NCBI GenBank assembly: GCA_011947345.1
Contig: JAAVTG010000574.1
Span: forward strand, 1 to 64,000
Direction of reading: 5' to 3'
Length of the DNA stretch: 64,000 nt
Origin: Phytophthora quininea
Lineage: Eukaryota; Oomycota; Peronosporomycetes; Peronosporales; Peronosporaceae
Position 1 is the first letter of the stretch. Every line of letters begins with the position of its first letter. This document shows, one piece after another, positions 41,844 through 52,201 of this stretch. The translations under genes and the position numbers were made by a program. The notes beneath the pieces were generated by a model that saw nothing but the letters and a program-made list of their open reading frames with translations, was not told the origin of the DNA and searched no databases.

Positions 41844-43054
41844 CTAGTTGGTTCTTTTTCGACTCTGCGCAGCAGTGGCTGCCGCGTCCAAAAGCTTGTA
41901 AAGGACACCCGTACGCTTAGCATAATCTGGAATACTTGTGCGCATCCAATTGATCGCACAAAGTAGCTGTTGTAGATCCGCCGCTGTCTTTGGCACAGGC
42001 ATTTCCACTAATCCTGCCACTCGCTCAGGGCAGTGTGAGATTCCTTCCCCACTTATCATTCTTCCGCACCATTTGACTTGGCGCGTGAAGAAGTGGCATT
42101 TCTTAGGATGAAGTTTCAAACCGAATTCTGCGCACCGCTCTAAAACTTTTTCCAGCAGAGTGAGCAGACCGGCAATGGTTGATGCGTATCCGAGGATGTC
42201 GTCAAGCCAACCAAGGACACCACGATACAAATAGTCACCGAACACCTTCTCCACAGCTCCTTGACAGTGAGCTACTGAATCTGTTGCACCCATGGGGACC
42301 CGTGTGGGTGTATAAATCCCTTGTGTGTCATTATGCTGTACATCTCCCGGCAAACCAGCGCCAAGAGCAACTGCCAATACCCTCGAAACCAGTCGAGTAC
42401 GAAGTAGAATTCAGAACCTTCAAGTTCGCTCAGTGCGACTTCGAGATTTGGCATCGGCCACGTCATGGCCTCCGTGCATTTATTGACACGCCGATTATCA
42501 ACCACCATTCGCAGGTCATCTTGCTTCGGGACCACCAGCGCGGGCGATGCCCAGCGGCTGCGGTGATTTTCATACAGTAGGCCAGCTTTCACGAGCTCCT
42601 CGACGTGGCGATCTAGGAATTCCCGATGGAGTGGCGGGTAACGACGAGCCTTGCACTTGACTGGCTGTGCACCAGGCTTAAGTCGCACCGTTAAAGGTGG
42701 AACTTTCACGGGTGGATCGCCACCGAACTCGAGCCTAAAAACGTCTTCGTACTTGAAGACAATTCGACGCAGCTCTTTGGCTGCTGAAGGTGGAAGTCCC
42801 TGGCCGACTGCATCTTGGACCGCAGCCTCCAAGAGTCTGTGCACCTCCTGGGAAGCTGACACCTTGTCAAACTGAAGCTTTGGGGTCGCCGCGCGAAATT
42901 CCTTTTCATCTGGTACGGCTATATCGGTATCCTCTAGCCTAACACATTCTCGCAACTGCTGAATGCGCACCATTTTCGGCTCCTGTTGGGCTTTGTGACT
43001 TTCGCTCTCTTCTGATAGCACCAGGGATTCGCTCGAAGCACCTAAATCCCACAC
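41844..43054 (-). pseudogene. Gypsy element 1 reverse transcriptase, one frameshift
   Basis: The N-part (43054-42320) includes PPLTVRLKPGAQPVKCKARR, SRWASPALVVPKQDDLRMVV, the VLDWFRGYWQL block and REMYSIMTHKG. The frame then shifts at about 42319 to YTPTRVPMGATDSVAHCQGA. The catalytic box reads GWLDDILGYA, with Trp where the usual YxDD has Tyr. PKKCHFFTRQVKWCGRMIS and the thumb follow, and the stop at 41844 is caused by the next shift. The enzyme copies element RNA into DNA inside particles. Confidence 0.88.
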
Positions 43055-43677
43055 CGGTTTTTCTGCAACGCCTTCACCAGTAAGCCATCGGTAGAATAGC
43101 CCAGCCGTATCATCACGGGTCTGCCAATCGCAAGTAATAAGGTGTCATCAGCATCGTAAATCCAACTCTTTAGGTTGCGGAGCCGCAATGGTCCTGCAGA
43201 AGTCATCAGGATAACCTCATCAAACAGAGCCTGACGGGAGACCGACAACGTTTTGTCACCAAACGGCAGAAGGGTACATTCTACATGCGCAATTAGTACA
43301 AAATGGCCTTCAGCTTCCAGGCGGCGGACAACACCGCCGCTAACAACAGTATCATCTGCGCCCGAATCGATCAGAGCCGCACGGACTGACACCATATCCA
43401 CAGTAGCATCTACACAACCGTCATCATCGTCACCTAGTAAGTCGCCAGAATGCTTTTTCCCTTCTGTAGCTGCTGGAACTCTGATTTTTGAGATTTTTTC
43501 GTCTTCTCTTTCTTCTCAGCACGCCAAGTCGCAACCAGCTCCTTGGCTTCGCTTTCTGTGGCATTGGGGCAATCTCTGACCCGATGCTCCATGGAATTAC
43601 ACTTCAGACAGGGAAACACCGGGGCCGTAGATGGCTTACCAGAGCCATCGCTCGCAGCGGGGGTTGCTGGAGTTTTA
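43042..43677 (-). pseudogene. Gypsy element 1 zinc knuckle and protease
   Basis: The knuckle CLKCNSMEHRVRDC (about 43610-43570) is followed by a Lys-rich linker that shifts frame at a T/A run (about 43456). The retropepsin part (43401-43042) has the catalytic ALIDSGADDTVVSGGVV motif and an ILMTSAGPLRLRN flap region. The frame ends by overlapping the RT ORF start. Confidence 0.85.
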
Positions 43678-44803
43678 CCCCGGGTGGATTAGTCCCAGGT
43701 GGCTTCTGCTGTTGCCCCGGCTTCGGTTGCGGTCGCCCTTTAGGCTGCCCACCTTTATGCTGACCAGGTCCAGGGTGGTTTGACTGGGAGCCTGCTGCCT
43801 TAGGTTGGTCCTTGGGTTTCGTGGCAGTTGACGCCACTGGGCCGACAGCAGATTCCCACATAATGTAGCCACGAAGGAGATCTCGGATCCACTTCGAAAA
43901 CCGCACCACGTCCTTCTTGTACGACTTATACTGCTCTTGCGCCAGTTTTCGCTCCACCGCTAATTTGAAAGCGGGCGGTGCCAGGGCAGCTACTAAGTAC
44001 ATCACAAGTTTCTTCGGCTCGCGCTGCCGAATGACGTGGTCCATGTTATGACGAATCAAAATGAGCTCCATATCGTCAATCAGTTTCTCCACGCGCGATA
44101 CAGCATCAGGAAGTGACACATCCATTTTCAAGGACTTCATATCCTTGTCAACGGAAGTGTAATCATCATCATGTTCGGGAACACGCGCTTCCAGAAAATA
44201 ATCGACTAGCATTTTTTCAGTCACCGCTTCAACACTCGTCTCCAGCTCGTAGAAGCATATACGCCTCAGCGTCCTCGCTTCAACACAGTTTTTGACGGGC
44301 ATTACGTACGGGCGGTTGAGCTCCGTGTCGTACGCGCTCAGCGCAAAACAATACGTCTGATACGCTCGCATGAACTCCCTGCGTTCTGCCATCGTCCGTC
44401 CCTTGTACTGGGGAGCTCGAGGAAGTGCCGGCGCGTTGCTCACGAGCTTGCTCACATCCGTCATGTCCACATCTGAGTCCGAGTCATCGGACTCGTCATC
44501 TTCGTCGTGACGAGCAGGTGGCTGGCCACCTCCGCCACTAGCACTACCAGAGCCACCAGGAAGACCACCTCCCGCGGTACCCTGCGCAGCACCTCCAGCA
44601 CCATCACCACCCATTCCGACGGTCGGTTCCCAAGACCGCCTTGGTGAAGGGGAACGAAATGGGTCGCGTCTTAACGTCGACACGCCGTGGCTAAGACCAC
44701 GTCTTGCTGCCGCGGTGTCCGAAGTCCGCCTAGGCGATCTCGACCGAAACAGGCCTTGTCCCAGCCGTGACTGCCGCTTGACCGACCCACGCGTCTTTCG
44801 CAA
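43604..44803 (-). CDS. Gypsy element 1 gag
   Basis: The 399-codon frame has an SR-rich N-terminus with repeats (LFRSRSPRRTSD, PFRSPSPRRSWEP), a Gly-rich acidic linker (DDESDDSDSDVDMTD), a helical capsid-like domain (RREFMRAYQTYCFALSAYD, LRRICFYELETSVEAVTEK), and a Pro/Gln/Lys-rich tail. The frame leaves the knuckle frame at about 43679, where one base in a C4 run appears missing. Gag forms the retrotransposon particle. Confidence 0.85.
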   Translation of the reverse strand: MRKTRGSVKRQSRLGQGLFRSRSPRRTSDTAAARRGLSHGVSTLRRDPFRSPSPRRSWEPTVGMGGDGAGGAAQGTAGGGLPGGSGSASGGGGQPPARHDEDDESDDSDSDVDMTDVSKLVSNAPALPRAPQYKGRTMAERREFMRAYQTYCFALSAYDTELNRPYVMPVKNCVEARTLRRICFYELETSVEAVTEKMLVDYFLEARVPEHDDDYTSVDKDMKSLKMDVSLPDAVSRVEKLIDDMELILIRHNMDHVIRQREPKKLVMYLVAALAPPAFKLAVERKLAQEQYKSYKKDVVRFSKWIRDLLRGYIMWESAVGPVASTATKPKDQPKAAGSQSNHPGPGQHKGGQPKGRPQPKPGQQQKPPGTNPPGVKLQQPPLRAMALVSHLRPRCFPV

Positions 44804-44942
44804 AGACCGCGTTTGTCTCGGTGTTGACGGGGTCCTTCGTCTCCAGGATCTGCCGCTGGCACCGCCGGCGGAGTCTTGCTTGGGGAGGAACCTCCATCAC
44901 AAGAACAGCTCGTAGTCGAACTCGCTGAACTAAAGTTAACTT

Positions 44943-45200
44943 TGATCTGGATTCGCCCTAAACGCACTGCACTTGTGCAGTTCTTGGCCAGTTGGAAACT
45001 GGGGGTTTATTTCTCTTTTGGTTTTTACTTTTCTCGGGCCTCCTCGTTGCCCTCTCTTCTAGCTACTGTCTCTGGCTGAACACCTACGCACGCAGGCACG
45101 TCCGTCCTCGCACGCACGCTCACTTCTGACCACAGCACCCGTAGCATACACTCTGCTGCACCCTGACGACTAAGTGACATCCAGTGGGTGTGGCAGAACA
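44943..45200 (-). repeat. 5' LTR of Gypsy element 1
   Basis: This 258-bp repeat, near-identical to 39317-39572, would contain the element promoter. Confidence 0.9.
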
Positions 45201-45205
45201 CCCAT
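45201..45205. repeat. Right CCCAT target duplication of Gypsy element 1
   Basis: CCCAT follows the LTR end GCAGAACA and resumes the P450 codons for LPMYAMG. Confidence 0.9.
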
Positions 45206-46839
45206 TGCGTACATTGGTAAGACAGCTTTCGCGCCTGCCGCGATGAAAGTTCCATCCGACAGGACGGTATCGTGGACAGCTTCTTTGCCGACGATGGGGA
45301 CGGACGGATACAGTCGCAACGTCTCCTTTAAAGCTGCCTCGACATACACGAGGCTGGTGGCTTTCTCTATGGACGGACTGCACTGTCCTTGCAACAGATT
45401 GGGCACCTTGGTGGCGATCTCCTGTCGAATTTTGTTTTCGACACGTGGGTTCTGAGTGAGGCAGTAGAAGAACCAGCTGAGAGCTTGCGCCGTCATGTCT
45501 CGACCCGCGATGATGAAGTTCATGACGATATCACGGATGTATAAAGCGTCCAACTTCTCGTCTACGTTGGTTGAGTCGAGGAATAGCGAGACGAGGATTT
45601 GCTAACTTTGCCTTGCTGTTTTGCCCTCGTCGAATGGTTTTCAAGTGTCTTCGTCACGATGTCGAGGATGGTCAAGTTGACCAGACTCATGTCCCGTTGC
45701 AGTTGTCCCTCCATCCCCACGCCAAGCCATTACTGCGCTTTCCAGAACCATTTCGGACGAAGGAACCGTTGTAGCAAAGGTTGTTGGCATCGGTCGAACG
45801 CCACTTGGAACGGATGCTCCTTATCGGAATCCAGGCTGTTCATCTGCACACCGAAGCCAATCTCAGCGAATACTTCGAACGTGAAGCGATACAGCAGTCG
45901 GAAGAGGTCGACGGTCTCATTTGCCTGCGCTGCCCGATGGAAAATCTGCTCCATGACGACGAGATGGCGTTGAATGGTGATCGTCATGGAGTCTCAAAGA
46001 ACTCGCATCGTGAACAGGTTGCTCGCTGTCTTGCGTTGGTGGTGTACCATTTATCGCCGTCAACAGCGAAGATGCCTTGGCCGAACAACTCGCGCGTGTA
46101 TTCGGCCACCGTTGGGCCTTTCAGGAAGTTGTGGAACTGGTTCTTCATGACGTCTTCAAACGCCTGCGGGGTCGACACCAACGTCCCGTCGGGCATGCCT
46201 AAAGCCCGGATCATGACTGGCTCTCCTTTGGCTTCTTTGCACAGCGAGGTGATCCAGTCGTGGCGAACTGGCATGTTCTTGATCACATCCAGCGTGTTCT
46301 CGAGCAACGGCAGTGTCGTCGAGGGCCGCAACACCTTCCGAGTTCCTTGTTGGTGGCCATTGGAAGCCCTTAGCAAGTACCAAATAACAGGCTAGGCGAT
46401 GAGTCCTCCCAGCGCTGCCACTGCAACGCTGGACGAGACTTTGTCGAGCAGTTGGTCAGCCGTCAGCATGGAGTCAAGACTTGTGTCCTTGGCAGCAAAA
46501 GTCGAAGTGATTAAATGCTGTACGAAGTGAAAGTGAAGTGAGTTTGGAACGTTTGAACCCCTTGAGGGTGAATCAACGGATAGATCTGTCTTCACTACAT
46601 GTAGACGCCACTAGCAAGCGCTAGGAGGGCAGCTTGCTCGTGACATTCAGGCGCCTTTAATCGGCAGAGTGATCAACAGATCGTACGGGACGTCCTTGGG
46701 GTTCTGCACTTCGATGTGGAGCTTGCTCAGCAATCCCACCACGACCGCCTTCGTCTCTGGCATCGCTAGACTCTTGCCCAGACACATGCAAGGGCCAGCT
46801 TTGAACGACGAGACTTTGTACGGCGAGACACTAAATAGC

Positions 46840-46844
46840 TTCTC
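46840..46844. repeat. Left TTCTC target duplication of Gypsy element 2
   Basis: TTCTC abuts the LTR start TGTAACAAC and recurs at 53429-53433. Confidence 0.9.
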
Positions 46845-47392
46845 TGTAACAACTAGCGCGGGCGAGGAGCGTTGAGCGAGACGGCGGTGTTGCTGCGGGC
46901 GAAGCTGTAGTCGGAGGGAGGAGGAGCCTTGGCACTTGGAGAGTAAATTGAGAAGTGAGATTGATCTGGCGGGTTTATCTTGCTAGCGCGCGTTGGGGAA
47001 ACGCAAAGGGAAATCCAGTTCCCATCCTAAAGCCTATCAATTCTCTAAGTCCATATGAATCCTAATTCTACCAATGAACAGCTCCTAACTGGAAACGTAG
47101 CTCGAATCTTGAATCTTCTTGATGCGTCCCATAATCAAGAATCCATCAATAACTGGATTCTTTCAAATCCGTAGAATTTAAGAGCCAATCAGAGTAAAGA
47201 TTATGGGACGTTCTTGAGACACCTAGAAGGTGTAATCTTGAACTTGAAGCCCTCGACCAATAGGAACGCTTTATGTATGTATGTTTACTACCATAAAGAT
47301 AGCCAGTTATCCAGCATAATCTGGATAGTCTCAAAACGTATTGACGGGGTTGTCGTCTGCAACATGTTGTCGCTGACGGCAATTCCGTCACA
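46845..47392 (-). repeat. 3' LTR of Gypsy element 2
   Basis: This 548-bp repeat is near-identical to 52881-53428. Confidence 0.93.
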
Positions 47393-47414
47393 TGACCTCT
47401 CTTCAAGAAGACGC

Positions 47415-49309
47415 CTATTTCGAAAATGGCTTCGGTCTCTTCTTGGTTCCCCAATAGAGATCAATGAGGCCGGGAATCTGCTTTAGATTCTTCACGGGCT
47501 CCCAGGTGGCCTCTGACTTCGATTCGCCAAGCCACCAAACCTTGTACTGAGGTTTCCCTTGTACTTGCGATGACCAATTACGGCCTCAACGAGTTGTCCC
47601 TCGGAGCCATCGGCTAACACCACTTTGTTCACCTTCTGCTTACGATTGGTGTCCTTCTTGTACGGTTTTAGTAGTGATGTGTGAAACACCGGGTGCATCT
47701 TCAATCCCTTCGATAATCCCAACTCATAGGAATCCTTCGAGATCTTCTTCAACACTGGAAACGGTCCAATGTATCTTGGAGCGAGCTTCTTCGACTGGGC
47801 ATATCCCTTGTGACGGATGTCCATATTCTTTCCGTCTAACAACACCATATCGTTGACTTCAAAGTCCTGCACGTGTCTGTTCTTGTCGTAGTAATGCTCC
47901 ATACGCTCCTGCGCTTCGCTCATGCGATCTTGTGCAATCTTGAGCAGAGTTTCTTGTCGAAGCAAAAACTCTTGCGCTGATTTCTCCAACTTCTTAAACT
48001 CTGGATCTGCTGCCACATCATCTGGCATGTAGGGTATATATCCTAGATCTGCTTCGAACGGTGACATCCCTATCGTAGAGTGTACACGTCGATTGTAGGC
48101 AATTTCTGCCAAGTGGAGATAGTCATTCCAGTCATTTTGGGCTGGACTAACGACACCTCGGAGATAGTCTCCAATGAAACGGTTTGTTCTTTCCGTTTGT
48201 TCGTCAGTTTGGGGTCGGAATGCAGACGATAATTTGTGCTGCGTTCCCATAGCTGTCATAGTTGCTTGCCAAAACTTAGACGTAAACTTGGTGTCTCTAT
48301 CGGACACAATGGTCTTGGGCATGCCATGGTCCTTGACGTAATTCTTCATGAACACGTTTGCGATTTCCGTAGAATCTTCTGTTGTCTTAGTTGCAATGAA
48401 CTTGGCTCGCTTGGTCAAACGATCAACAATGACCATAATCGAGTTGTATCCTTCTTTAGTCGATGGAAGAGACACGATGAAATCCATGGATATATCAGTC
48501 CATCTGCCTCTTGGAACATCCAACGATTGGAGTAGTCCTGGTGGCTTTGTTTGCCTAGCCTTGTTGCGCTGACACATCTCACACGTGTTGACATAGCGCT
48601 GGATATACTTGGACACTCTTGGCCAATAGTACTTTTCGCGAACAGCCAAATAGGTCTTATAATACCCAGGATGACCAGCTGACACTGAGTCATGGTTTTC
48701 ACAGATAACGCGATTCTTGAGATCTTCGTCGTCTGGAATGTATAAACGTGGAGTCTCATCTTCGCCTGTCTGATAGTATAAGACGCCGTCGTTGATTGAA
48801 TAACATGGCATCGAGACACCTTCATTCAGACGTTTGATAATCCATAGCAGTTCCTTCTTCCTTGAGTACATCTGCTTAGCTGATTGAGCGACAGTCACCT
48901 TTGAGGCAACCATCGTCGCCACAATTTCGCGGTTTTGAGCAGACTCAAGAAGTTCTTTTAGGCTGACTTGAGCGGCCTTGTGCTCGAAGTCTGGCTTTCT
49001 TGATAGCGCATCTGCTACAGTATTGGTTTCTCCAGGAATCCACTTGAATAGTGGCTGGAACTCAGCAAGTTCATTGAACCAACGGGCAATCCTTCGGTTA
49101 GTCGTCTTCTGTGTCAGAATCATCTCAATACTCTTGTGGTCGGTTTCGACAGTAAACGGCTTGTCCAATAGATAGACGCGCCATGTCTTCAGAGCATGCA
49201 TAATTGCGAGCAGCTCTTGTTCGCGAACTGGGTAATTCAGCTCAGCGGGTTTCATCTTTCGACCAGTAAAAGCAATTGGATGTTCCAACCCTCCCTCGTT
49301 TTGAAACAA
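47415..49309 (-). CDS. Gypsy element 2 RNase H, integrase, chromodomain-like end
   Basis: The main frame (49309-47492, 605 codons) begins in RNase H (EHPIAFTGRKMKPAELNYPV, REQELLAIMHALKTW, VETDHKSIE). The integrase zinc domain follows (GHPGYYKTYLAVREKYYWPR, CEMCQRNK), then the DDE core (SMDFIVSLP, TIVSDRDTKFTS, TDEQTERTNR) and the PRYIGPFPVLKKISKDSYEL module. Near 47554 a single-base loss in GGGAAACC shifts the end to GLANRSQR. In the other frame a chromodomain-like KVWWLGESKSEATWEPVKNL continues to a stop at about 47415. Integrase inserts the DNA copy. Confidence 0.92.
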
Positions 49310-51039
49310 GACTCCCCGATCGCGAAGTTCGAGGCGTCCATCCTGATGCCAAAAGGCTTTGAAAAATCAGAAAGTTTGAGGACAGGTGGAGACGATAAGC
49401 GACGCTTGAGTTCTTCAAAGCATCGCAATTGGTCTTCAGTGAGCTGGATTGGCTCACGAGACCGTTTGCCCTTGATACTTTCATGCAAAGGACCTGCAAA
49501 TTGAGCAAAATCCTTGCAGAATCTGGAGACGTACACAGTTGTCCCCAAGAACCTTTCCATTTGCTTCTTTGTCTTTGGAATAGGCCAATCGGCAATGATC
49601 TTGACCTTATCTGGGTCCATACGGACACCGTTGCGCCCAACAAAGTCGCCCAGGCATGGAATTTCATCCAGGCAAAACTGGCATTTGGACAACTTGATGT
49701 AGAGCTTCTGCTCTTCACAGCGCTTGAGCACTCGATCCAAAGCCTCGAGGTGCTCAGAGACATCTTCACTTTTAGTGAACACATAGATGTCGTCGAAATA
49801 GATTCGCATCACGTCACGTAAATCCCGGAAAACCTTCTGTAAAAGGCGATTAAACGTTCCTGGACTACCACTGAGTCCCATGGGAGTGACGAGGTATTCA
49901 AAAAGACCGCCTGGAGTCGAAAACGCTGTAAAGGGTATATCGGATTCCCTTAGCTTGACTTGGTAATATCCCCAGAGTAGATCCATGCACGAATACCAAA
50001 AGCTGCCTGCCATCGCGTCAAAGGTATCTTCCTTCCGCGGCATTGGGATTGCTGGCAAGATTGTCGCTAGATTCAGCTGACGAAAGTCGTGCACGATACG
50101 CCATCCAACTGGCTTCTTCACACAGAACGTTGGTGCACTAAAAGCTGACGTACTTGGTCGTATAATGCCTGCCTGGACCATTTCTTTGGTCCAGTCTTGT
50201 ATAATCTGGCGTTGCTCAGGACTTTGGCGCCACTGCTTCACCGAAACTGGATAAGTTCCAGGTTTCAGCAGGATCTCATGCTCGATACCTTCACGTACCG
50301 GTGGCGTCTCATTAGGGAGTTCCGTACGGAAAACTGTGTCCTCATACTTGCGCAATACTGGATACGCAGGATTGTCCTTGAGAGCCTCCCAACCTTGACT
50401 CTTGAAGCGTTCCGCCTTCTCGGAGTCATGGGGATTGATCATGAATACAGCTTCAATGTCCTTGTCCTTTCGAAGCATTCGAAGAAACTGGTTCGACGAA
50501 ATGATCTTCGTAGAGCCGTGTTGTTCTTGGTGACCGTGATGGCGATAGAAGTTGAAAATCTCGCGACTTTTATCCAAGCGAGAATAGCGTCTTCGAGCTA
50601 CTCGTCTTGCTGGACGTTTGGTCGGGCTGAACAGTTTGACTTGAATCGGACTGGCTGTTGTATTGTTGCGAGGTTTGATTTGCAACGTTTCCCAGTTAAT
50701 ATCTGGGTTCTGCTCACGGAGCCACACCATACCTAGTACGACGTCTTTCTTCTCCGGAACAGGCATAACTTGGAAGGTTTTCAACGAAACTGGAAAGCCA
50801 GGAATGGCTAAGTTCATGTCAACAGTGCAACGGCGACGATGGACGATTTGATCATATCCTAAGTCGACTTGCATAAGTTCGTGCTCTGTGACTTCCAGTT
50901 CGAGTTTCTTGACCAATTCTTCGGTCACGCCGTTAAGGCTACTTCCATTGTCAATGAAGATAGAGACTTCTTCCTTCTGATCTTCATTTTTGTACGCTTG
51001 AGCTTCGACTTCGAGAATTGCATACACCGATCCGCTCAT
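49252..51039 (-). CDS. Gypsy element 2 protease and reverse transcriptase
   Basis: The 595-codon frame has a retropepsin-like FIDNGSSLNGVTEELVKK, with DNG in place of the usual DSG/DTG, and AIPGFPVSLKTFQVMP. The RT blocks follow: GTYPVSVKQWRQSPEQRQ, VQAGIIRPSTSAFSAPTFCV, WRIVHDFRQLN, the catalytic MRIYFDDIYVFT, and SKCQFCLDEIPCLGDFVG. The thumb and start of RNase H (GIRMDASNFAIG) come last. The frame is lost at a C4/G4 run near 49315. The true coding frame extends upstream of 51039, because a zinc knuckle (CNNCGEKGHISPQC, about 51120-51070) lies in the same frame. Confidence 0.93.
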   Translation of the reverse strand: MSGSVYAILEVEAQAYKNEDQKEEVSIFIDNGSSLNGVTEELVKKLELEVTEHELMQVDLGYDQIVHRRRCTVDMNLAIPGFPVSLKTFQVMPVPEKKDVVLGMVWLREQNPDINWETLQIKPRNNTTASPIQVKLFSPTKRPARRVARRRYSRLDKSREIFNFYRHHGHQEQHGSTKIISSNQFLRMLRKDKDIEAVFMINPHDSEKAERFKSQGWEALKDNPAYPVLRKYEDTVFRTELPNETPPVREGIEHEILLKPGTYPVSVKQWRQSPEQRQIIQDWTKEMVQAGIIRPSTSAFSAPTFCVKKPVGWRIVHDFRQLNLATILPAIPMPRKEDTFDAMAGSFWYSCMDLLWGYYQVKLRESDIPFTAFSTPGGLFEYLVTPMGLSGSPGTFNRLLQKVFRDLRDVMRIYFDDIYVFTKSEDVSEHLEALDRVLKRCEEQKLYIKLSKCQFCLDEIPCLGDFVGRNGVRMDPDKVKIIADWPIPKTKKQMERFLGTTVYVSRFCKDFAQFAGPLHESIKGKRSREPIQLTEDQLRCFEELKRRLSSPPVLKLSDFSKPFGIRMDASNFAIGESCFKTREGWNIQLLLLVER

Positions 51040-52097
51040 AAAGCGATTAGCCTCTTTACTTTTAGGTTTCTTGCACTGCGGCGAGATATGTCCCTTCTCC
51101 CCACAATTGTTGCACGTAGCTGTCTTCGTCCAGTCGTCCTTCTTGCCCTTCTTCTCAGATCGTTTCGCTGATTGTTGCTTCTGCTTGGGTGGACGAGAAC
51201 TTGATGCATCCTTTCCTGTAGGTTGCTTGGACGGAGCTCGAGGTGGTTTCCCGAGTAATGTGCAAACTCGAAGTTAGAGGCAATTTCAATAGCCTCTTGT
51301 AGCGTACCAGGACTTTCTTCCTTGATCTTCTTCGCTGTTTCTTCGCGTAGTCCGTTCTGGAAAAAGAAACGCTTTTCCAGTTCACTGATATCCAACTCGG
51401 TCTGAGACAACAAGTCTTGGAATTTGGAGACATACTCATGAATTGTCTCCTTTCGCTTCAAGTGAAACATACGCTCGCGAAGGTCATATTCAAAGTCCTT
51501 AGGTCTGAAGCGCGTACGCAACTGGCTCTTGAACAGTGACCACGTCTTGTGAACATTCACACGCTCACAGTCCGCTATAAAGGCGCGATACCAATTCAAC
51601 ACGGATTTGCCCAGGTTGCTGGATATTAGCGTCACAAAATCTGACGACTCTGCTTCCATTAACTGGCGTTTGTTGGCGTAGTACTGTTCCGTGGCAAAGA
51701 TCCACAACTCAATGTCTTCGCCATATTTTCCCTCATAAACAGGAGGGTCCTTCTTCTTGTGATCACCCATGGACGCGACGAGATACTCGAAGCGTTCATT
51801 AGCTTGCTGCATCTGTGCTTGCATTTGGCCTTGATACTGTTGCTGCTGTTGCGTTATATACACTAACAACTGCTGCATGGACATCGTGTCCGGCCCCGAA
51901 GGACCTTGGGCAGCGGCAGCGTCTGCAGTAGCTGAATTGGCCTGATTATTGCGTGTACTTGAACGTGTAGCCGGATGGGTAGCCTCTGAATCACTCGCAG
52001 CATTTACTCTGCTCTGCCAGCGAGGACGAGGGTTCGGTGATGGGTGCTCAGCTCCACGACTACGTCTAGTGGCCATGATAGCTGGACTTCTCAGCAC
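51036..52097 (-). CDS. Gypsy element 2 gag
   Basis: Met 52097 (or Met 52076, MATRRSRGAEHP) starts a basic, Gln-rich N-terminus. A capsid domain follows, with PPVYEGKYGEDIELWIFATE, LNWYRAFIADCERV, FKSQLRTRFRPKDFEYDLRE and YVSKFQDLLSQTE. At about 51248 one base of an A-run (GGGAAACC) appears lost, so the last 70 codons are read in a wrong frame. The knuckle lies in the protease frame. Confidence 0.9.
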   Translation of the reverse strand: MLRSPAIMATRRSRGAEHPSPNPRPRWQSRVNAASDSEATHPATRSSTRNNQANSATADAAAAQGPSGPDTMSMQQLLVYITQQQQQYQGQMQAQMQQANERFEYLVASMGDHKKKDPPVYEGKYGEDIELWIFATEQYYANKRQLMEAESSDFVTLISSNLGKSVLNWYRAFIADCERVNVHKTWSLFKSQLRTRFRPKDFEYDLRERMFHLKRKETIHEYVSKFQDLLSQTELDISELEKRFFFQNGLREETAKKIKEESPGTLQEAIEIASNFEFAHYSGNHLELRPSNLQERMHQVLVHPSRSNNQRNDLRRRARRTTGRRQLRATIVGRRDISRRSARNLKVKRLIAL

Positions 52098-52201
52098 TCC
52101 TTATAATTTTCTACCGAAAACCCTAAATTGGAGGTAATTAAGAAAAAGGACTAAGTCAATTCTTCTTTACGACTCTACGCTTCTTGGACTTTTTGACTGC
52201 T

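Larger units (their letters stand above)
39317..45200 (-). mobile_element. Full-length chromodomain Gypsy retrotransposon (element 1)
   Basis: Two LTRs of 256 and 258 bp enclose gag, zinc knuckle, protease, RT, RNase H, integrase and a C-terminal chromodomain, all on the minus strand. The 5-bp duplication CCCAT flanks the element. In element orientation each LTR starts TGTTCTGCC and ends CCAGATCA, and a purine tract GAAGGGAAG abuts the 3' LTR (39573-39581). The LTRs differ at only a handful of positions, so insertion was recent. The coding region is broken by four single-base shifts (about 43679, 43456, 42319 and 41857), all in homopolymers. Confidence 0.93.
39002..46469 (-). pseudogene. Cytochrome P450 pseudogene 1, split by Gypsy element 1
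   Basis: The probable start is Met 46469 (MLTADQLLDKVSSSVAVAAL, an N-terminal anchor). Next come LPLLENTLDVI, the FEDVMKNQFHNFLKGP region, EVFAEIGFGVQM (about 45860), and the I-helix AGRDMTAQALSWFF (about 45510). ExxR follows in KETLRLYPSVPIVGK (about 45320), then LPMYAMG at the element border. After the element come RMPYVWGPDAAEFKPERWID, the haem loop FNSGPRLCLGKTLA (about 39190), and the end at 39002. This order and the PERW/FxxGxRxCxG motifs fit CYP86/CYP52-like fatty-acid hydroxylases, which are haem monooxygenases anchored in the ER. Defects include an in-frame TAG near 46393, a shift near 46050, a stop replacing Arg near 45995, shifts near 45730 and 45600, and the 5.9-kb insertion. Confidence 0.85.

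Noticed and set aside
51036..51039. ATGA overlap of gag stop and pol start in Gypsy element 2 as a stop-restart signal
   Set aside because: The zinc knuckle lies upstream of this ATG in the pol frame, and a one-base loss near 51248 explains the frame change. The overlap is thus likely accidental.
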